From: Gracilibacillus boraciitolerans JCM 21714
GTDB lineage: Bacteria; Bacillota; Bacilli; Bacillales; Amphibacillaceae
DNA length: 64,000 nt
Reading direction: 5' to 3'
Assembly (NCBI RefSeq): GCF_000521485.1
Contig: NZ_BAVS01000001.1
Location: forward strand, 62,001 to 126,000
Below the pieces are notes generated by a model. That model did no database searches and was not told the DNA's origin. It saw nothing but the letters and a program-made list of their open reading frames with translations. The position numbers and the translations under genes are program-made. Shown piece by piece: positions 24,416 to 36,252 of this stretch; position 1 is the first letter of the stretch; every line of letters begins with the position of its first letter.

Positions 24416-24767
24416 GCTGCACTTTGGTTTTCGTTATGCGCTTAGCGGATTAAAAGTAGCAATTTTAACAGAGCGTAATATCAAAATTCATTTTATCGCA
24501 ATGACAATAGTCTGTATTATGGGCTTTATCGTTGGATTGACAAATCTCGAATGGGCGATATTATGTTTAGCAATCGGTGCAGTAATAAGTATGGAAATGA
24601 TGAATACGGCACTTGAACGAGCGTTAGACTATGTAGAGCCAAAACATCAACCTGCTGTTGGAATTGCTAAAGACATATCTGCTGGAGCAGTGCTTGTCAC
24701 AGCTATAATAGCTATGGTGATAGCGTGTTTGTTTTTTTACCTAAACTGTTGGCATAAAGAATGGTAA
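24387..24767 (+). CDS. dgkA: Undecaprenol kinase DgkA
   Basis: This small integral membrane kinase (126 residues, three spans) phosphorylates undecaprenol in Gram-positive bacteria, recycling the lipid carrier for wall synthesis. The motif EMMNTALERALDYV is the family active site. It starts inside the 3' end of ybeY, after AGAGGAGATTC. In B. subtilis cdd follows here; in this window era comes next, after a gap of 109 bases without a gene. Confidence 0.94.
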   Translation: MASDYRGKNKLHFGFRYALSGLKVAILTERNIKIHFIAMTIVCIMGFIVGLTNLEWAILCLAIGAVISMEMMNTALERALDYVEPKHQPAVGIAKDISAGAVLVTAIIAMVIACLFFYLNCWHKEW

Positions 24768-24876
24768 AAGCAGTTTTTAAAGAATATCACTAGTTTTGTC
24801 GAAAATATGAATTATTGCTGAATATATAGTATTATTAATATACAATAACAACAGGATAAATAGCGGAGGAAAAGTT

Positions 24877-25788
24877 ATGCATAACAATTTCAAATCAGGA
24901 TTCGTAGCAATTATTGGACGTCCAAATGTAGGTAAATCGACATTCATGAATCATGTTATAGGTCAAAAAATTGCAATAATGAGTGATAAAGCTCAAACCA
25001 CTCGAAATAAAATTCAAGGTGTTTTTACGGATCAGAATAAGCAAATTGTTTTCATTGATACGCCTGGTATTCATAAACCAAAACATAAACTTGGCGATTT
25101 TATGGTGAAAATAGCTGAAAACACATTAAATGAAGTGGATACGATATTGTTTATGATAAATGCGGATGAGGGATATGGCAGGGGGGGTGATCAATATATA
25201 ATGGATCGTTTACAATCGATTCACAAGCCAGTTTTTTTAGTTATAAATAAGATCGATCTTGTACATCCAGATCAGTTACTTCCGCTAATTACTCAATATA
25301 AAGACAAGTATCCATTTGAGGAAATCGTGCCAATCTCTGCACTTGAAGGAAATAATGTCAATCGATTAATGGAATTGATTACAGAGCATTTACCAGAAGG
25401 GCCTCAATATTATCCAGAAGATCAGGTAACAGATCATCCAGAACGCTTTATTATTAGTGAACTTATCAGAGAGAAAGCTCTTCAATTAACTAGAGAAGAA
25501 GTACCGCACTCTGTTGCTGTTGTGATCGATAAGATTGACAATCAAAATGAAGATGAAAAAGTATTAATTCAAGCTACAATCATAATCGAAAGAAAGTCTC
25601 AAAAAGGGATTATAATTGGTAAACAAGGGAAAATGCTTAAAGAAATTGGTAAAAGAGCAAGAATGGATATTGAACGATTATTAGGTTCTAAGGTATATTT
25701 AGAATTATGGGTAAAGGTTCAAGAAAATTGGCGAAATAAACCCCCCCATCAATTACAGGAATTTGGTTTTAATCAAGATGAATATTAA
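24877..25788 (+). CDS. era: GTPase Era
   Basis: Era is an essential GTPase that binds the 3' end of 16S rRNA during 30S assembly. G1 is GRPNVGKS (residues 14-21), G3 DTPG, and G4 NKIDL. A C-terminal KH domain ([18 protein letters not shown]) follows. The frame is intact, but two runs add residues. G7 at 25181-25187 gives YGRGGDQ where the family has a single Gly. C7 at 25741-25747 gives NKPPHQL. The start ATG follows GCGGAGGAAAAGTT. Confidence 0.96.
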   Translation: MHNNFKSGFVAIIGRPNVGKSTFMNHVIGQKIAIMSDKAQTTRNKIQGVFTDQNKQIVFIDTPGIHKPKHKLGDFMVKIAENTLNEVDTILFMINADEGYGRGGDQYIMDRLQSIHKPVFLVINKIDLVHPDQLLPLITQYKDKYPFEEIVPISALEGNNVNRLMELITEHLPEGPQYYPEDQVTDHPERFIISELIREKALQLTREEVPHSVAVVIDKIDNQNEDEKVLIQATIIIERKSQKGIIIGKQGKMLKEIGKRARMDIERLLGSKVYLELWVKVQENWRNKPPHQLQEFGFNQDEY

Positions 25789-25938
25789 TAGCTAATTAAG
25801 TATATCTCTACCTATGTATATGTTACTGTAATGTTCATTTGATACATGGTAAATATTATTACTAATTGAATTTTCGTTTCGGGAAAATCTATTATAGAAC
25901 ACAATGAAAGATTACCACATAGAAAGGTGAGGTTTATT

Positions 25939-26079
25939 GTGATCGACGTGCCATGGAAAATATTTAGTCAAACTGGTAATATTGAAGCATACCTATGGAT
26001 GAAAGAAGTAGAAATAGGGGAAGATCAAGAATTCGAAGTTGATATAGAGGAAAATTTAATAGAAGATACACATTTTTAA
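25939..26079 (+). CDS. yqzL: YqzL family small protein
   Basis: This 46-residue protein starts at a GTG (VPWKIFSQTGNIEAYLWMKE) after AAAGGTGAGG. B. subtilis has yqzL, of about the same size and with a similar start (a Trp-Lys-Phe segment then TGN), between era and recO. The function is unknown. The tail is acidic. It ends 24 bases before recO. Confidence 0.75.
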   Translation: MIDVPWKIFSQTGNIEAYLWMKEVEIGEDQEFEVDIEENLIEDTHF

Positions 26080-26103
26080 AATTGAAAAGGAACGGTGAAG
26101 CTG

Positions 26104-26854
26104 GTGTTTGAAAAAGTGGAAGGCTTCATTTTAAGGTCACAGGATTATGGAGAGACACATAAAATTGTTACGATGCTGACGCCAACTATGGGTAAAATTG
26201 GTGCAATAGCCAGAGGTGCAAAAAAAACAAAAAGTAGAATGGCTGCTATTACGCAGCCATTTATTCATGGTTCTTTTTTAATTCAACCTGGTAACAGCTT
26301 AGCTACGATTCAACAAGGTGAAGTTCTCACGTCTTTTCGGAAGATAGAGAGGATATTTTTAAAACAGCTTACACAAGTTATATAGCAGAATTAACAGACA
26401 AGCTGATTGATCAAAAGAAATATAATCCATTTATTTATCAGCAATTAATACATACTGTAGAATTAATTAATGAGGATAGAGATGCGGAAATTCTCACGCT
26501 GATTTATGAATGGAAAATGTACAAAGAAGCAGGTTTTGCACCTGTCGTTACACATTGTGTTTCATGTGGTAATCGGCAGGATTTGAAGGCCTTTTCGATC
26601 GCTAACGGTGGAATGTTATGCAGAAACTGTCTGCATATAGATGAAAATAAAATAGCTATTCCCGAAAAAGTTGCTAAACTGATGGCGTTATTTGCTGGGT
26701 AGAAGTAGATCGTATTGGGAATATTTCAGTAAAACCGGAAAATAAACTAATATTACAACGAATTATGGACCAATATTATGAAGAATATGGTGGCTATTAT
26801 TTGAAATCGAAACGTTTTTTAAAACAAATGGATCTGTTAAACGATAAATTTTAA
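26104..26854 (+). CDS. recO: DNA repair protein RecO (two frameshifts)
   Basis: RecO loads RecA on SSB-coated DNA in the RecFOR pathway. I choose GTG 26104, giving (M)FEKVEGFILRSQDYGETHKIV, which aligns with the family N-terminus; GTG 26095 is possible. The frame first breaks at about 26343-26346 (GATAGAGAG for GATAAGAGAG). It breaks again at about 26698, where GCTGGGTAG should be GCTGGGGTAG. The zinc-binding part has CVSCGNRQ and CRNC. The C-terminus YYEEYGGYYLKSKRFL ends at 26854. Restored length is near 250 residues. Confidence 0.92.
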
Positions 26855-26883
26855 TTGACAAGTGTTGCAATCTTTCGTATCAT
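26855..26883 (+). promoter_or_regulatory. Sigma-A promoter of the glyQS leader
   Basis: TTGACA (26855-26860), 17 bases, TATCAT (26878-26883). It begins at the base after the recO stop and precedes the T-box leader. Confidence 0.75.
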
Positions 26884-26904
26884 TTAGAAATGAATAGGAT
26901 ATGC

Positions 26905-27117
26905 ATTGCGTGGAAAGAGAGTAGTACTAATAGTCACAAACTAAAAGCGAGTTCAGGATGGTGAGAGCTGAACAAGTATGCTATTAGGAAGGCACTCTGG
27001 AGCAATATGGTCTATAAAAGTGGTCATTATGGTTGATGATGACAAATAGGGTGGAACCGCGGGATAAACCCGTCCCTATGCTTTATCTAATCGATAAGGC
27101 ATAGGGACGGGTTTTCT
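26905..27117 (+). promoter_or_regulatory. Glycine T-box riboswitch
   Basis: The leader senses uncharged tRNA-Gly and then lets transcription enter glyQS. The T-box sequence AGGGTGGAACCGCG is at 27048-27061. Stem I has ACTAATAG on its left arm and CTATTAG on its right. The specifier loop reads GAA-GGC-A with GGC (Gly) at 26991-26993, followed by ACTCT pairing back to AGAGT. The terminator pairs CCCGTCCCTATGC (from 27069) with GCATAGGGACGGG (to 27111), followed by T-rich sequence. Its left arm can instead pair with the T-box region as antiterminator. Confidence 0.95.
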
Positions 27118-27197
27118 TTTGTCTATAATTATGATCACTGGTAACATAATTTCATTGCTGTAATGGTAAACGATGTATATATAGAGGAGGATGATGG

Positions 27198-28095
27198 ATG
27201 AATATTCAAGAAATGATATTAACATTACAAAAGCATTGGTCTGATCAAAATTGTATTTTGATGCAGGCGTATGATGTTGAAAAAGGTGCAGGAACCATGT
27301 CACCAATGACATTGTTGAGAAGTTTGGGACCTGAACCATGGAACGTGGCATATGTAGAACCATCAAGACGTCCAGCTGATGGACGCTATGGTCAAAATCC
27401 TAATCGGCTTTATCAGCATCACCAATTTCAAGTAATTATGAAACCATCACCAGATAATATCCAGGAATTATATTTAGAGTCATTAAAGAAATTAGGAATT
27501 GATCCGACATATCATGACATCCGATTTGTTGAAGACAACTGGGAAAATCCTACGTTAGGTGCCGCTGGACTTGGATGGGAAGTATGGTTAGATGGGATGG
27601 AAATTACACAGTTTACCTATTTTCAGCAAATAGGAGGCTTAGAAGCAAAACCGGTTGCAGTAGAAATTACTTATGGTATTGAACGATTAGCATCTTATAT
27701 TCAGGATAAAGAGAATGTATTTGAATTAGAATGGACGACAGGGGGGGTTACTGTTGGTGATATTTTCTATCAACCTGAATATGAGCATTCTACGTATACC
27801 TTTGAGACATCAAATACTGAGATGTTATTTGACTTATTTACTACGTATGAACAAGAAGCAAAACGAACAATGGAAAAAGGCCTTGTCTTTCCTGCATATG
27901 ATTATGTGCTCAAATGCTCTCATACTTTTAATTTGTTAGATGCAAAAGGGGGTTATTTCTGTTACGGAACGAACAGGTTACATCGGTAGAGTCCGCAATT
28001 TGGCTAGAGAAATTGCCAAACTATATGTAGCTGAGAGAGAAAGACTTGGATACCCAATGTTGAAAGGAGAAAAGACTAGTCATGAAAACATCTAA
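27198..28095 (+). CDS. glyQ: Glycine-tRNA ligase alpha subunit (frameshifted)
   Basis: GlyQ is the catalytic (class II) subunit of the tetrameric glycyl-tRNA synthetase. It contains [36 protein letters not shown] and [14 protein letters not shown], all family-typical. A G7 run at 27741-27747 gives TGGVTVGD, one Gly more than usual. The frame breaks at about 27952-27956: GGGGGTTATTTCT carries one extra T, and without it the protein reads [19 protein letters not shown] to the stop at 28095. It overlaps glyS by 14 bases. The start follows AGAGGAGGATG. Confidence 0.95.
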
Positions 28096-30175
28096 TGTTT
28101 TGTTTGAAGTTGGTTTAGAAGAAATGCCAGCGCGTTTCATGAACGACACTAAAAAACAGCTTAAGCATAAAACAATCGAATGGTTAAAAGAAATTCGTTT
28201 GGCTTATAAGCATGTTTCCACTTTTATTACACCAAGAAGATTTGCGGTTATTATTGAAGGATTAACTGAAAAACAAGTGGATCAGGAAGAAGAAGCAAAA
28301 GGACCAGCTAAAAAAATCGCAATAGATGAAGATGGTAATTGGACAAAGGCTGCCATTGGCTTTGCTAAAGGACAAGGTAAATCCGTTGACGACATTTACA
28401 TAAAAGAAATGAACGGAACAGAATATTTGTTTATAAATAAGTATATTGAAGGTAAAACGCAAGATCAATTATTACCTCAATTCAAAGATATTATATTAAG
28501 TTTAAATTTTCCAAAGAATATGCGGTGGGCTGAACAAAATCTGCGTTATGTTCGACCTATTAAATGGTTAGTTGCTTTAAAGGATAATACTCTGATACCG
28601 TTTGAGATTGCAGGGGGGGTGGTAACAAGTAATGTCAGTTATGGTCATCGTTTCTTAGGTGAAAAATTTGTTATAAATAATCCTTTAGATTATGCGAAAC
28701 TTTTAGAAGCACAATATGTGATTGTTGATACGAACCAGCGTGAACAATTAATAGTAAATGGTATTAAAGCGTTGGAACAAAAAAATGATTGGATCATACC
28801 AGTTGAGAGAGACTTATTAGAAGAAGTTACAAATCTTGTGGAATATCCTACTGTGTTTAGTGGTTCATTTAGCAAAGAATTTTTGGATATACCACAACAA
28901 GTTTTGATCACATCCATGAAAGAACACCAACGATATTTTCCAGTCCAGTCAGGAAAAGGTGACTTATTACCTTATTTTATTGGCGTTAGAAATGGCACTG
29001 CAGAGCATATTGATACGGTTTCAAGAGGCAATGAAAAGGTATTGCGGGCACGATTACAGGATGCACAATTTTTCTTTGAAGAAGATCAAAAACAAACGAT
29101 TGGACATAATCTCGAGCAATTAGATCGCATGGTATTTCAAGAGAAACTAGGAACTATTGCAGACAAAGTAAAAAGAGTTGTAGCTATTGCATCTATTATC
29201 AGTTCAGAATTAAACATTTCGAATCAGGAACAGGCACAAGTTGAGCGAGCTGCTACTATAAGTAAATTTGATCTTGTGACAAATATGGTAAATGAGTTTA
29301 CTGAACTTCAAGGTGTGATGGGGCGAAAATACGCTGAAATATTTGGGGAAGACGACATCGTTGCACAAGCAATTGAAGAACATTATATGCCGAGAAATGC
29401 GCATGATGAGATGCCTCACAGTATCGTGGGATCCATCGTCAGTATTGCAGACAAAATAGACACAATTGTTGGATGTTTTTCTGTTGCACTAATTCCTAGC
29501 GGTTCTCAAGATCCATATGCATTAAGAAGACAAACGCTTGGTATTTTACAGATTATTCAGCATCACCAATTAGATATAAATGTTATGGACATCACTCAAA
29601 AAGTGTTTTTAATATTTGAAAAAAATAATATTCCCACTGCTGAAAAATCTGAAGTATTAGAACAATTAGAATCATTTTTTAAACAACGTGCAGCATATAT
29701 TATGAAAGAAGCGAACATTGAATCTGATATTATTGAAGCAGTATTGGTTAATACACTAACAGATTTTTCTTTTATATTCGAAAAAGCAAAAACTTTAAAA
29801 CAGAAAAAGGCTGATAGTAATTTCAAAGAAAAACAAGAAGGATATGTACGTGTTCTTAATTTAGCAGCAAAAGCAAAAGATAGTCAGAAAGTAGATGTGT
29901 CACTTTTTATAAATGAGGAAGAAGCAAGTTTAAATCAAGCATATTTACAAGTTAAAAATAAATATAACGAGGCGATAACTAATAAAGATGCAGCAGCAAT
30001 TGAGATATTAACTCCTTTGGTTGATCCCATTCATCGCTTCTTTGATCACACCATGGTTATGGATAAGGATGAGAAAATTCGTCATAATCGATTAGCACTA
30101 CTGCAACTGATTGCTGAGGATGTAAAAAAATATGCGGATTTAACCAAAGTCCAGTGGAAACAGTCTAAAGCTTAG
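28082..30175 (+). CDS. glyS: Glycine-tRNA ligase beta subunit
   Basis: GlyS carries the tRNA-binding and anticodon parts of the synthetase. The 697-residue frame is intact. It begins [14 protein letters not shown] and includes [39 protein letters not shown], and an HD-like segment [16 protein letters not shown]-terminal DALR-like domain closes it. A G7 run at 28613-28619 gives AGGVVTS. The start overlaps the end of glyQ, so the two subunits are translationally coupled. Confidence 0.96.
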   Translation: MKTSNVLFEVGLEEMPARFMNDTKKQLKHKTIEWLKEIRLAYKHVSTFITPRRFAVIIEGLTEKQVDQEEEAKGPAKKIAIDEDGNWTKAAIGFAKGQGKSVDDIYIKEMNGTEYLFINKYIEGKTQDQLLPQFKDIILSLNFPKNMRWAEQNLRYVRPIKWLVALKDNTLIPFEIAGGVVTSNVSYGHRFLGEKFVINNPLDYAKLLEAQYVIVDTNQREQLIVNGIKALEQKNDWIIPVERDLLEEVTNLVEYPTVFSGSFSKEFLDIPQQVLITSMKEHQRYFPVQSGKGDLLPYFIGVRNGTAEHIDTVSRGNEKVLRARLQDAQFFFEEDQKQTIGHNLEQLDRMVFQEKLGTIADKVKRVVAIASIISSELNISNQEQAQVERAATISKFDLVTNMVNEFTELQGVMGRKYAEIFGEDDIVAQAIEEHYMPRNAHDEMPHSIVGSIVSIADKIDTIVGCFSVALIPSGSQDPYALRRQTLGILQIIQHHQLDINVMDITQKVFLIFEKNNIPTAEKSEVLEQLESFFKQRAAYIMKEANIESDIIEAVLVNTLTDFSFIFEKAKTLKQKKADSNFKEKQEGYVRVLNLAAKAKDSQKVDVSLFINEEEASLNQAYLQVKNKYNEAITNKDAAAIEILTPLVDPIHRFFDHTMVMDKDEKIRHNRLALLQLIAEDVKKYADLTKVQWKQSKA

Positions 30176-30197
30176 GACTGAGGAGGATACTACGCAC

Positions 30198-31040
30198 ATG
30201 GAAAAAGCGATTATTTATGTGGTTTCAGATTCTGTCGGTGAAACCGCAGAATTTGTCATAAAGGCAGCTCTCAGTCAATTTATGAATGAAAAAGAATATG
30301 ATTTATATCGCATTTCATATGTTGAAAATCTCGAAGTTTTGCGTGGTGCAGTCTATCACGCTCAACAATTAGGAGCGATGATTGGTTTCACATTGGTCAA
30401 TCCGGAATATAGTCAATTTCTAAAATATGAATCTGCAGACAAGCATGTGGAATGTGTTGATATTATGGGTCCAATGCTACAAGCAATGGAGCGTAAGTTT
30501 GGAAGAAAGCCAAAAGAAGAGCCCGGACTTATTCATAAATTAGATGAAGATTATTTTAGAAGAATTGAAGCGATAGAATTTGCAGTAAGGTATGATGATG
30601 GTCGCGATCCAAGAGGTGTTTTACAAGCAGATATCGTATTAATTGGTGTGTCACGGACATCGAAAACTCCACTTTCCCAGTATTTAGCACATAAACAATT
30701 AAAAGTTGCAAATGTACCTATAGTGCCTGAGGTCGAACCACCATCAACCTTATTTGAAATACCTACCAATAAGTGTATTGGTTTAAAAATAAGTTCTGAA
30801 AAACTAAATGGAATTAGAAGAGAAAGATTAAAGAGCTTAGGTCTAGCTGATCATGCAATCTACGCAAATATGGAACGAATTGAAACGGAATTAGCTTTTT
30901 TTGATGACCTTATCCTGCAATTAGGATGTCCTGTAATTGATGTTTCTCATAAAGCCGTTGAAGAAACCGCTAATATTATTATGCAAATGATAAATCAGCC
31001 ATATTGGAATCTTGATCGGATAGATCATAAACACGAGTAA
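30198..31040 (+). CDS. yqfL: Pyruvate, phosphate dikinase regulatory protein-type kinase/phosphorylase YqfL
   Basis: This family (DUF299) has bifunctional ADP-dependent kinase and Pi-dependent pyrophosphorylase activity. It acts on PEP synthase or pyruvate, phosphate dikinase; the Bacillus member's target is less certain. The P-loop-like GVSRTSKTP (about residues 150-158) and the N-terminal [13 protein letters not shown] are characteristic. The 280-residue frame is intact. It follows glyS by 22 bases with GAGGAGGATAC upstream. In B. subtilis ccpN lies between glyS and yqfL; it is absent here. Confidence 0.92.
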   Translation: MEKAIIYVVSDSVGETAEFVIKAALSQFMNEKEYDLYRISYVENLEVLRGAVYHAQQLGAMIGFTLVNPEYSQFLKYESADKHVECVDIMGPMLQAMERKFGRKPKEEPGLIHKLDEDYFRRIEAIEFAVRYDDGRDPRGVLQADIVLIGVSRTSKTPLSQYLAHKQLKVANVPIVPEVEPPSTLFEIPTNKCIGLKISSEKLNGIRRERLKSLGLADHAIYANMERIETELAFFDDLILQLGCPVIDVSHKAVEETANIIMQMINQPYWNLDRIDHKHE

Positions 31041-31390
31041 AGATGTTGGCATTTAAGTTAAAACTATATTATAATAAATATTTGCAGAAAAGTGTTTATA
31101 ATAGCAATAATTGGTGAATTACTAATTAATATATTATCAATTTCATTAATAAATAATAGAATGAAGCAGGATATTGCCTATTTTTGTAGAATTATTAATA
31201 GTGAATACTTATAGTATTCGACAATATGTTAACTTTTGATCATAAATTTTGTATATATTGTGTTTATAGCAATTCCAATGGAGGGTATTACATTATTAAC
31301 AAGTTAGTTATTATAAAGCTATTTTTTATTGGGAATTTCGAGAAAAATGTCGAAAATTTCTTTGGTAATAGGAAGATATGGTGATCACAA
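31041..31390. other. Gene-free, AT-rich stretch before dnaG
   Basis: About 350 bases without a credible frame or RNA gene. B. subtilis has yqxD here; no trace of it is visible. AATTTCGA (31334-31341) and TCGAAAATT (31350-31358) form an imperfect inverted repeat close to dnaG. The stretch probably holds promoters of the dnaG-rpoD operon, but no clear -35/-10 pair stands out. Confidence 0.5.
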
Positions 31391-33208
31391 ATGACCAATC
31401 ACGTGTCAGATGAAATAATTGAATCTATTCGTCAAGCTAACGATGTGGTGGACGTTGTTGGAGATTATGTACAGTTAAAAAAACAGGGTCGAAATTATTT
31501 CGGACTATGTCCTTTTCATTCGGAAAATACACCATCATTTTCTGTAAATCAGGATAAACAAATTTATCATTGTTTTGGTTGTGGAAAAGGTGGTAATATA
31601 TTCACTTTTATTATGGAAATGGAGGGTTTTACCTTTCAACAAACTCTCCATTATTTAGCTGAAAAATCCGGTCAAATCGTACCAGACTTAAAACAATCTG
31701 ATCACAAGACTCCGAGTAGTGAAGAACAAGCCATTTTAGAAGCCCATCAATGGTTGACGAAGCTCTATCATCATTTATTAAGACATACCAAAGATGGAAA
31801 ACAAGCCTTAGCATATTTACATGATAGAGGATTCTCAGATGAAGTTATCAACCTCTTCCAAATTGGCTTTTCACCACTCTCTAGGGATTTTGTTGCGCAA
31901 TTCCTAGAAAAGAAAGGCTTCCACAAACAAGTGATGGTTAATGCTGGATTACTTACTACCAATGGGAACGGTGAATATTTTGATCGTTTTCAAGGAAGGG
32001 TAATTTTTCCGATCAGAAATCCCATTGGGAAAACGATTGGATTTGGTGGTAGAACAATAACTGATCAAGAACCTAAGTATCTTAACAGCCCTGAATCCTC
32101 TTTATTTAGAAAAAGCAATTTACTGTATAACTTTGATATTGCGAGATCTGAAATTCGGAAAAAGGGTGAAGCAATTCTTTTTGAAGGTTATGCGGATGTA
32201 ATTGCTGCACATCAGGCTGGCGTGCTAAATGGTGTTGCATCTTTAGGAACATCTTTAACAGAAACACATGCCTCGCTTTTGAGAAGATATGTTGATACGG
32301 TATTAGTTTGTTATGATGCGGATAATGCAGGGCTTTCCGCAACATATAAAGCCATAAAGTTATTAAAAAAAGTAGGATGTACGATTAAAGTTGCGGCTTT
32401 ACCTTATAAATATGATCCAGACCAATTTATCCAGGAATTTGGAGAAGTTAAATTTAGAACACAAGTAATTGAAGTAGCAAATACTGAGATGTCATTTATA
32501 ATGAAATTCTTAAAAAAAGATTTTAATTTAAATCTTGAAGGAGATCGGCTTCATTATGTAGAAAAAGTAATAGAGGAGATAGCACTCCTGCATAGTTCAG
32601 TTGAACGAGATTATTATCTTCGTGAATTGGCAGACGAATTCAAACTATCGTATGATGCCTTAACACAAGAATTAATGTCTCAAATGCGAAATGTTCAAAA
32701 AAATGATGATAACCAACAAAGGTTTGGTAATACTAAGGGTGGTAATCAGCAGAATTATCCAGTAAATAAGAAAAAGCAGTTGCCGCCAGCTTATAAAAAT
32801 GCAGAACGGCAGCTATTGGCATATATGCTCCAAAACGTCAATATTGCAGAAAAAGTTAAAGAAACAATTGGATCTAAATTTAACAGTGAACAATATCAAA
32901 TTATTGCAACACATTTATATGGTTTCTATGAAGAAGGTAATGGGGCAGATTCAAGTCATTTTATCACCTATCTAAACGATGCCGATCTTCAGCAAACGGT
33001 TGTTGAATTGTCGATGTTAGATAACTCATGGGAAATGACTGAAAAAGAGCTGGAAGATTATATTCATATTATTCAATCTCACCAAGTTAATCGTGTGAAA
33101 ATAACAGAAATGCAACAAAAGATGAAACAATTAGAGAAAACTGATCCACAAGAAGCAGCTAAAGTAGCAATGGAAATTATAAAGATAAAACAGCAATCGA
33201 AAAATTGA
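31391..33208 (+). CDS. dnaG: DNA primase
   Basis: DnaG makes RNA primers at the replication fork. The CHC2 zinc ligands are C40, H43, C61 and C64 (CPFHSENTPSF, YHCFGCGKGG). The TOPRIM core includes LFEGYADVIAAHQAG and VCYDADNAG. The C-terminal domain that binds DnaB-type helicase is present. The 605-residue frame is intact, with no long G run. The start follows AGGAAGATATGGTGATC. It is followed by rpoD, the classic macromolecular synthesis operon. Confidence 0.97.
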   Translation: MTNHVSDEIIESIRQANDVVDVVGDYVQLKKQGRNYFGLCPFHSENTPSFSVNQDKQIYHCFGCGKGGNIFTFIMEMEGFTFQQTLHYLAEKSGQIVPDLKQSDHKTPSSEEQAILEAHQWLTKLYHHLLRHTKDGKQALAYLHDRGFSDEVINLFQIGFSPLSRDFVAQFLEKKGFHKQVMVNAGLLTTNGNGEYFDRFQGRVIFPIRNPIGKTIGFGGRTITDQEPKYLNSPESSLFRKSNLLYNFDIARSEIRKKGEAILFEGYADVIAAHQAGVLNGVASLGTSLTETHASLLRRYVDTVLVCYDADNAGLSATYKAIKLLKKVGCTIKVAALPYKYDPDQFIQEFGEVKFRTQVIEVANTEMSFIMKFLKKDFNLNLEGDRLHYVEKVIEEIALLHSSVERDYYLRELADEFKLSYDALTQELMSQMRNVQKNDDNQQRFGNTKGGNQQNYPVNKKKQLPPAYKNAERQLLAYMLQNVNIAEKVKETIGSKFNSEQYQIIATHLYGFYEEGNGADSSHFITYLNDADLQQTVVELSMLDNSWEMTEKELEDYIHIIQSHQVNRVKITEMQQKMKQLEKTDPQEAAKVAMEIIKIKQQSKN

Positions 33209-33238
33209 GTTTAGTTTTTGGAAGGAGGGGGGGCACTC

Positions 33239-34357
<1,119 letters not shown>

Positions 34358-34443
34358 TTCCTAAATTCTTCTGAAATATCTTTAAAAGTTTCACGTGCTA
34401 TCCGATATATAAGGTAAAGTGCGGAAGACTTGGAGATGGTAAT

Positions 34444-34980
34444 ATGGAGGAAGAACGCAAGAAAATTATTATAAATGAAATAAATTATTGGAAGTCACAT
34501 CAACTATTGCCAACTCATTATTGTAATTTTTTATTAGCCCTTTACACAGAAGGTGAAGGCATAATTGATGAAAAGCAAGAGAAAAAACAAACATCTTATT
34601 ATTTGTTCTATTATTTTTTTGATACAATAATATTACTTCTTCCTGTATTGTTGTTCCAATTTAGCAATCAAATCATTTTACAAATCATAGGTATTATAGC
34701 CATTTTATTTTTAGCAGTGGGAATGATGAGGGTATTTATTCATCACACAAAATTACAAAACTCGTATGCAGTTATGATATTTTTTGCCGTGTTTTTATTT
34801 TCTACCACATTATTATTAAATGATTATATTCAAATTTGGTGGATTATTTATCCTTGGATGCTAGTTAACAGCTTATCTTGGATTGTCTTTGGGAAACTTA
34901 AAAGACAATTTTTCTTGCAAGTAGCAGGTATTTTTATGTTAATTATTATCGCAATCCTATATGGTTTTCAAATTTTTTAG
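34444..34980 (+). CDS. Unknown polytopic membrane protein
   Basis: I do not recognise this 178-residue protein. A soluble N-terminal segment of about 50 residues, with many Lys and Glu, is followed by about five hydrophobic spans. The short loops lack any conserved metal or catalytic pattern. It lies between rpoD and cccA and is read in the same direction. The start ATG is preceded by GGAGATGGTAAT. Codon use resembles its neighbours, so recent transfer is not indicated. Confidence 0.7.
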   Translation: MEEERKKIIINEINYWKSHQLLPTHYCNFLLALYTEGEGIIDEKQEKKQTSYYLFYYFFDTIILLLPVLLFQFSNQIILQIIGIIAILFLAVGMMRVFIHHTKLQNSYAVMIFFAVFLFSTTLLLNDYIQIWWIIYPWMLVNSLSWIVFGKLKRQFFLQVAGIFMLIIIAILYGFQIF

Positions 34981-35120
34981 ACGATTTCGTGAATTATAAA
35001 GACAATCTCTTTTCTAATTGGATAATTTGAAGTAAAATAAAGATGTTTCTATGATACATAATAGTTGGAATTGTTGGATTAATATTATCATCAGGAATGG
35101 GAAATGAAGGAGGAAATGAA

Positions 35121-35483
35121 ATGAAAAAGAATCCAATTATACCTTTTGCACTTATTGCCGTACTCGGGATTTTGGCGATGATTATCTTTTCGGTAATTGG
35201 TCTTAATGAACAAGATAAAATTGCGAGTGACGGTGAAGAAAGCAGCGAAGAAAGCACGATAAGAGAAGATCCTGAAGCTATTGTCCAAAGCTGTATCGGC
35301 TGTCATGGTGGCGATCTGGAAGGTGCTACTGGTCCAAGCTTGCAGAACATTGGTAGTAAGTATAACCAAGAAGAGATTTATGAAATCATCGTAAATGGAA
35401 TTGAAGGAACTGGTATGCCCAGCGGAGTTGTACCAAATGAGGAAGCAGAGATTTTATCCAAATGGTTAGCGGAGAAAAAATAA
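35121..35483 (+). CDS. cccA: Membrane-anchored cytochrome c-550
   Basis: CccA is a small electron-transfer cytochrome on the outside of the membrane. An uncleaved N-terminal anchor (residues 7-28) and an acidic Ser/Glu linker lead to the heme site CIGCH (C58, C61, H62). A distal Met ligand is in GTGMPSG. The 120-residue product starts at ATG 35121, after AAGGAGGAAATGAA; an upstream in-frame ATG would place this site inside the gene. A terminator follows. The same gene follows sigA in B. subtilis. Confidence 0.94.
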   Translation: MKKNPIIPFALIAVLGILAMIIFSVIGLNEQDKIASDGEESSEESTIREDPEAIVQSCIGCHGGDLEGATGPSLQNIGSKYNQEEIYEIIVNGIEGTGMPSGVVPNEEAEILSKWLAEKK

Positions 35484-35495
35484 TATCAAAACAAG

Positions 35496-35526
35496 AGCTT
35501 TCTGTATAACACAGAAAGCTTTTTTC
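35496..35526 (+). terminator. Terminator after cccA
   Basis: AGCTTTCTGT (35496-35505) pairs perfectly with ACAGAAAGCT (35511-35520), followed by a T run. Confidence 0.92.
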
Positions 35527-35558
35527 ATCGTATTTTAAAAATAGAAAGGAAGAATAGT

Positions 35559-36252
35559 ATGCTTTCGAATCGATTGCAACAGCTTGCTAATTATTTAGAG
35601 GATCCAATTTGCTTTGCCGATATAGGTTCTGATCATGCTTATTTGCCTTGCTATGTCTGTGTTCAACATCCAAAAGCCAAAGCCATTGCAGGCGAATTAA
35701 ATGAGGGTCCATATCAAAGAGCTAAGCAAACAGTATTAGATCAACATTTAGCAGCACAAATAGATGTACGTAAAGGAAATGGACTCGAAGTTATTAGCCC
35801 AGGAGAAGTGAATCAAATAACCATAGCGGGTATGGGTGGGAAATTAATTTGTTCGATACTAAATAATGGGAAAAATAAACTGTCTGGTGTGCAGCGATTA
35901 ATACTTCAACCTAATATTGATGCCCATCTTGTGCGCAAGTGGGTAATAGACAATAGCTATCGTATTACTGCGGAAGCGATTATTTTAGAAGAAGGCTATG
36001 TATATGAAATAATTGTATGTGACTTTTATACAAAACAACAAAAATTAAATAATCAGCAATTATTATTCGGTCCTTTTCTGTTAGAAGAAAAAACAGACGT
36101 TTTTCAACAGAAATGGCTGAGTGAAAAAAATAAAACGACTTAGTCTTTTAAGTCAGATGCAACGAGCTTCATTACCACCGCAAGAAAAAATTGAACAATT
36201 GGTAAAAGAGATAAACTGGATAGAGGAGGTTTTGAAAGATGACAACTGTTGA
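35559..36252 (+). CDS. trmK: tRNA (adenine-22-N1) methyltransferase TrmK (frameshifted)
   Basis: TrmK methylates A22 in tRNA. The Rossmann fold begins FADIGSDHAYLP (SAM binding), with AGMGGKLI and LQPN downstream (QPNxD motif). The frame ends early at 36143 because the A run at 36125-36131 is one base short. With one more A it continues IKRLSLLSQMQ...WIEEVLKD to the stop at 36252, the usual coiled-coil C-terminus. This restored end overlaps the start of the NIF3-family gene by 14 bases, the same coupling as yqfN-yqfO in B. subtilis. Confidence 0.9.
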
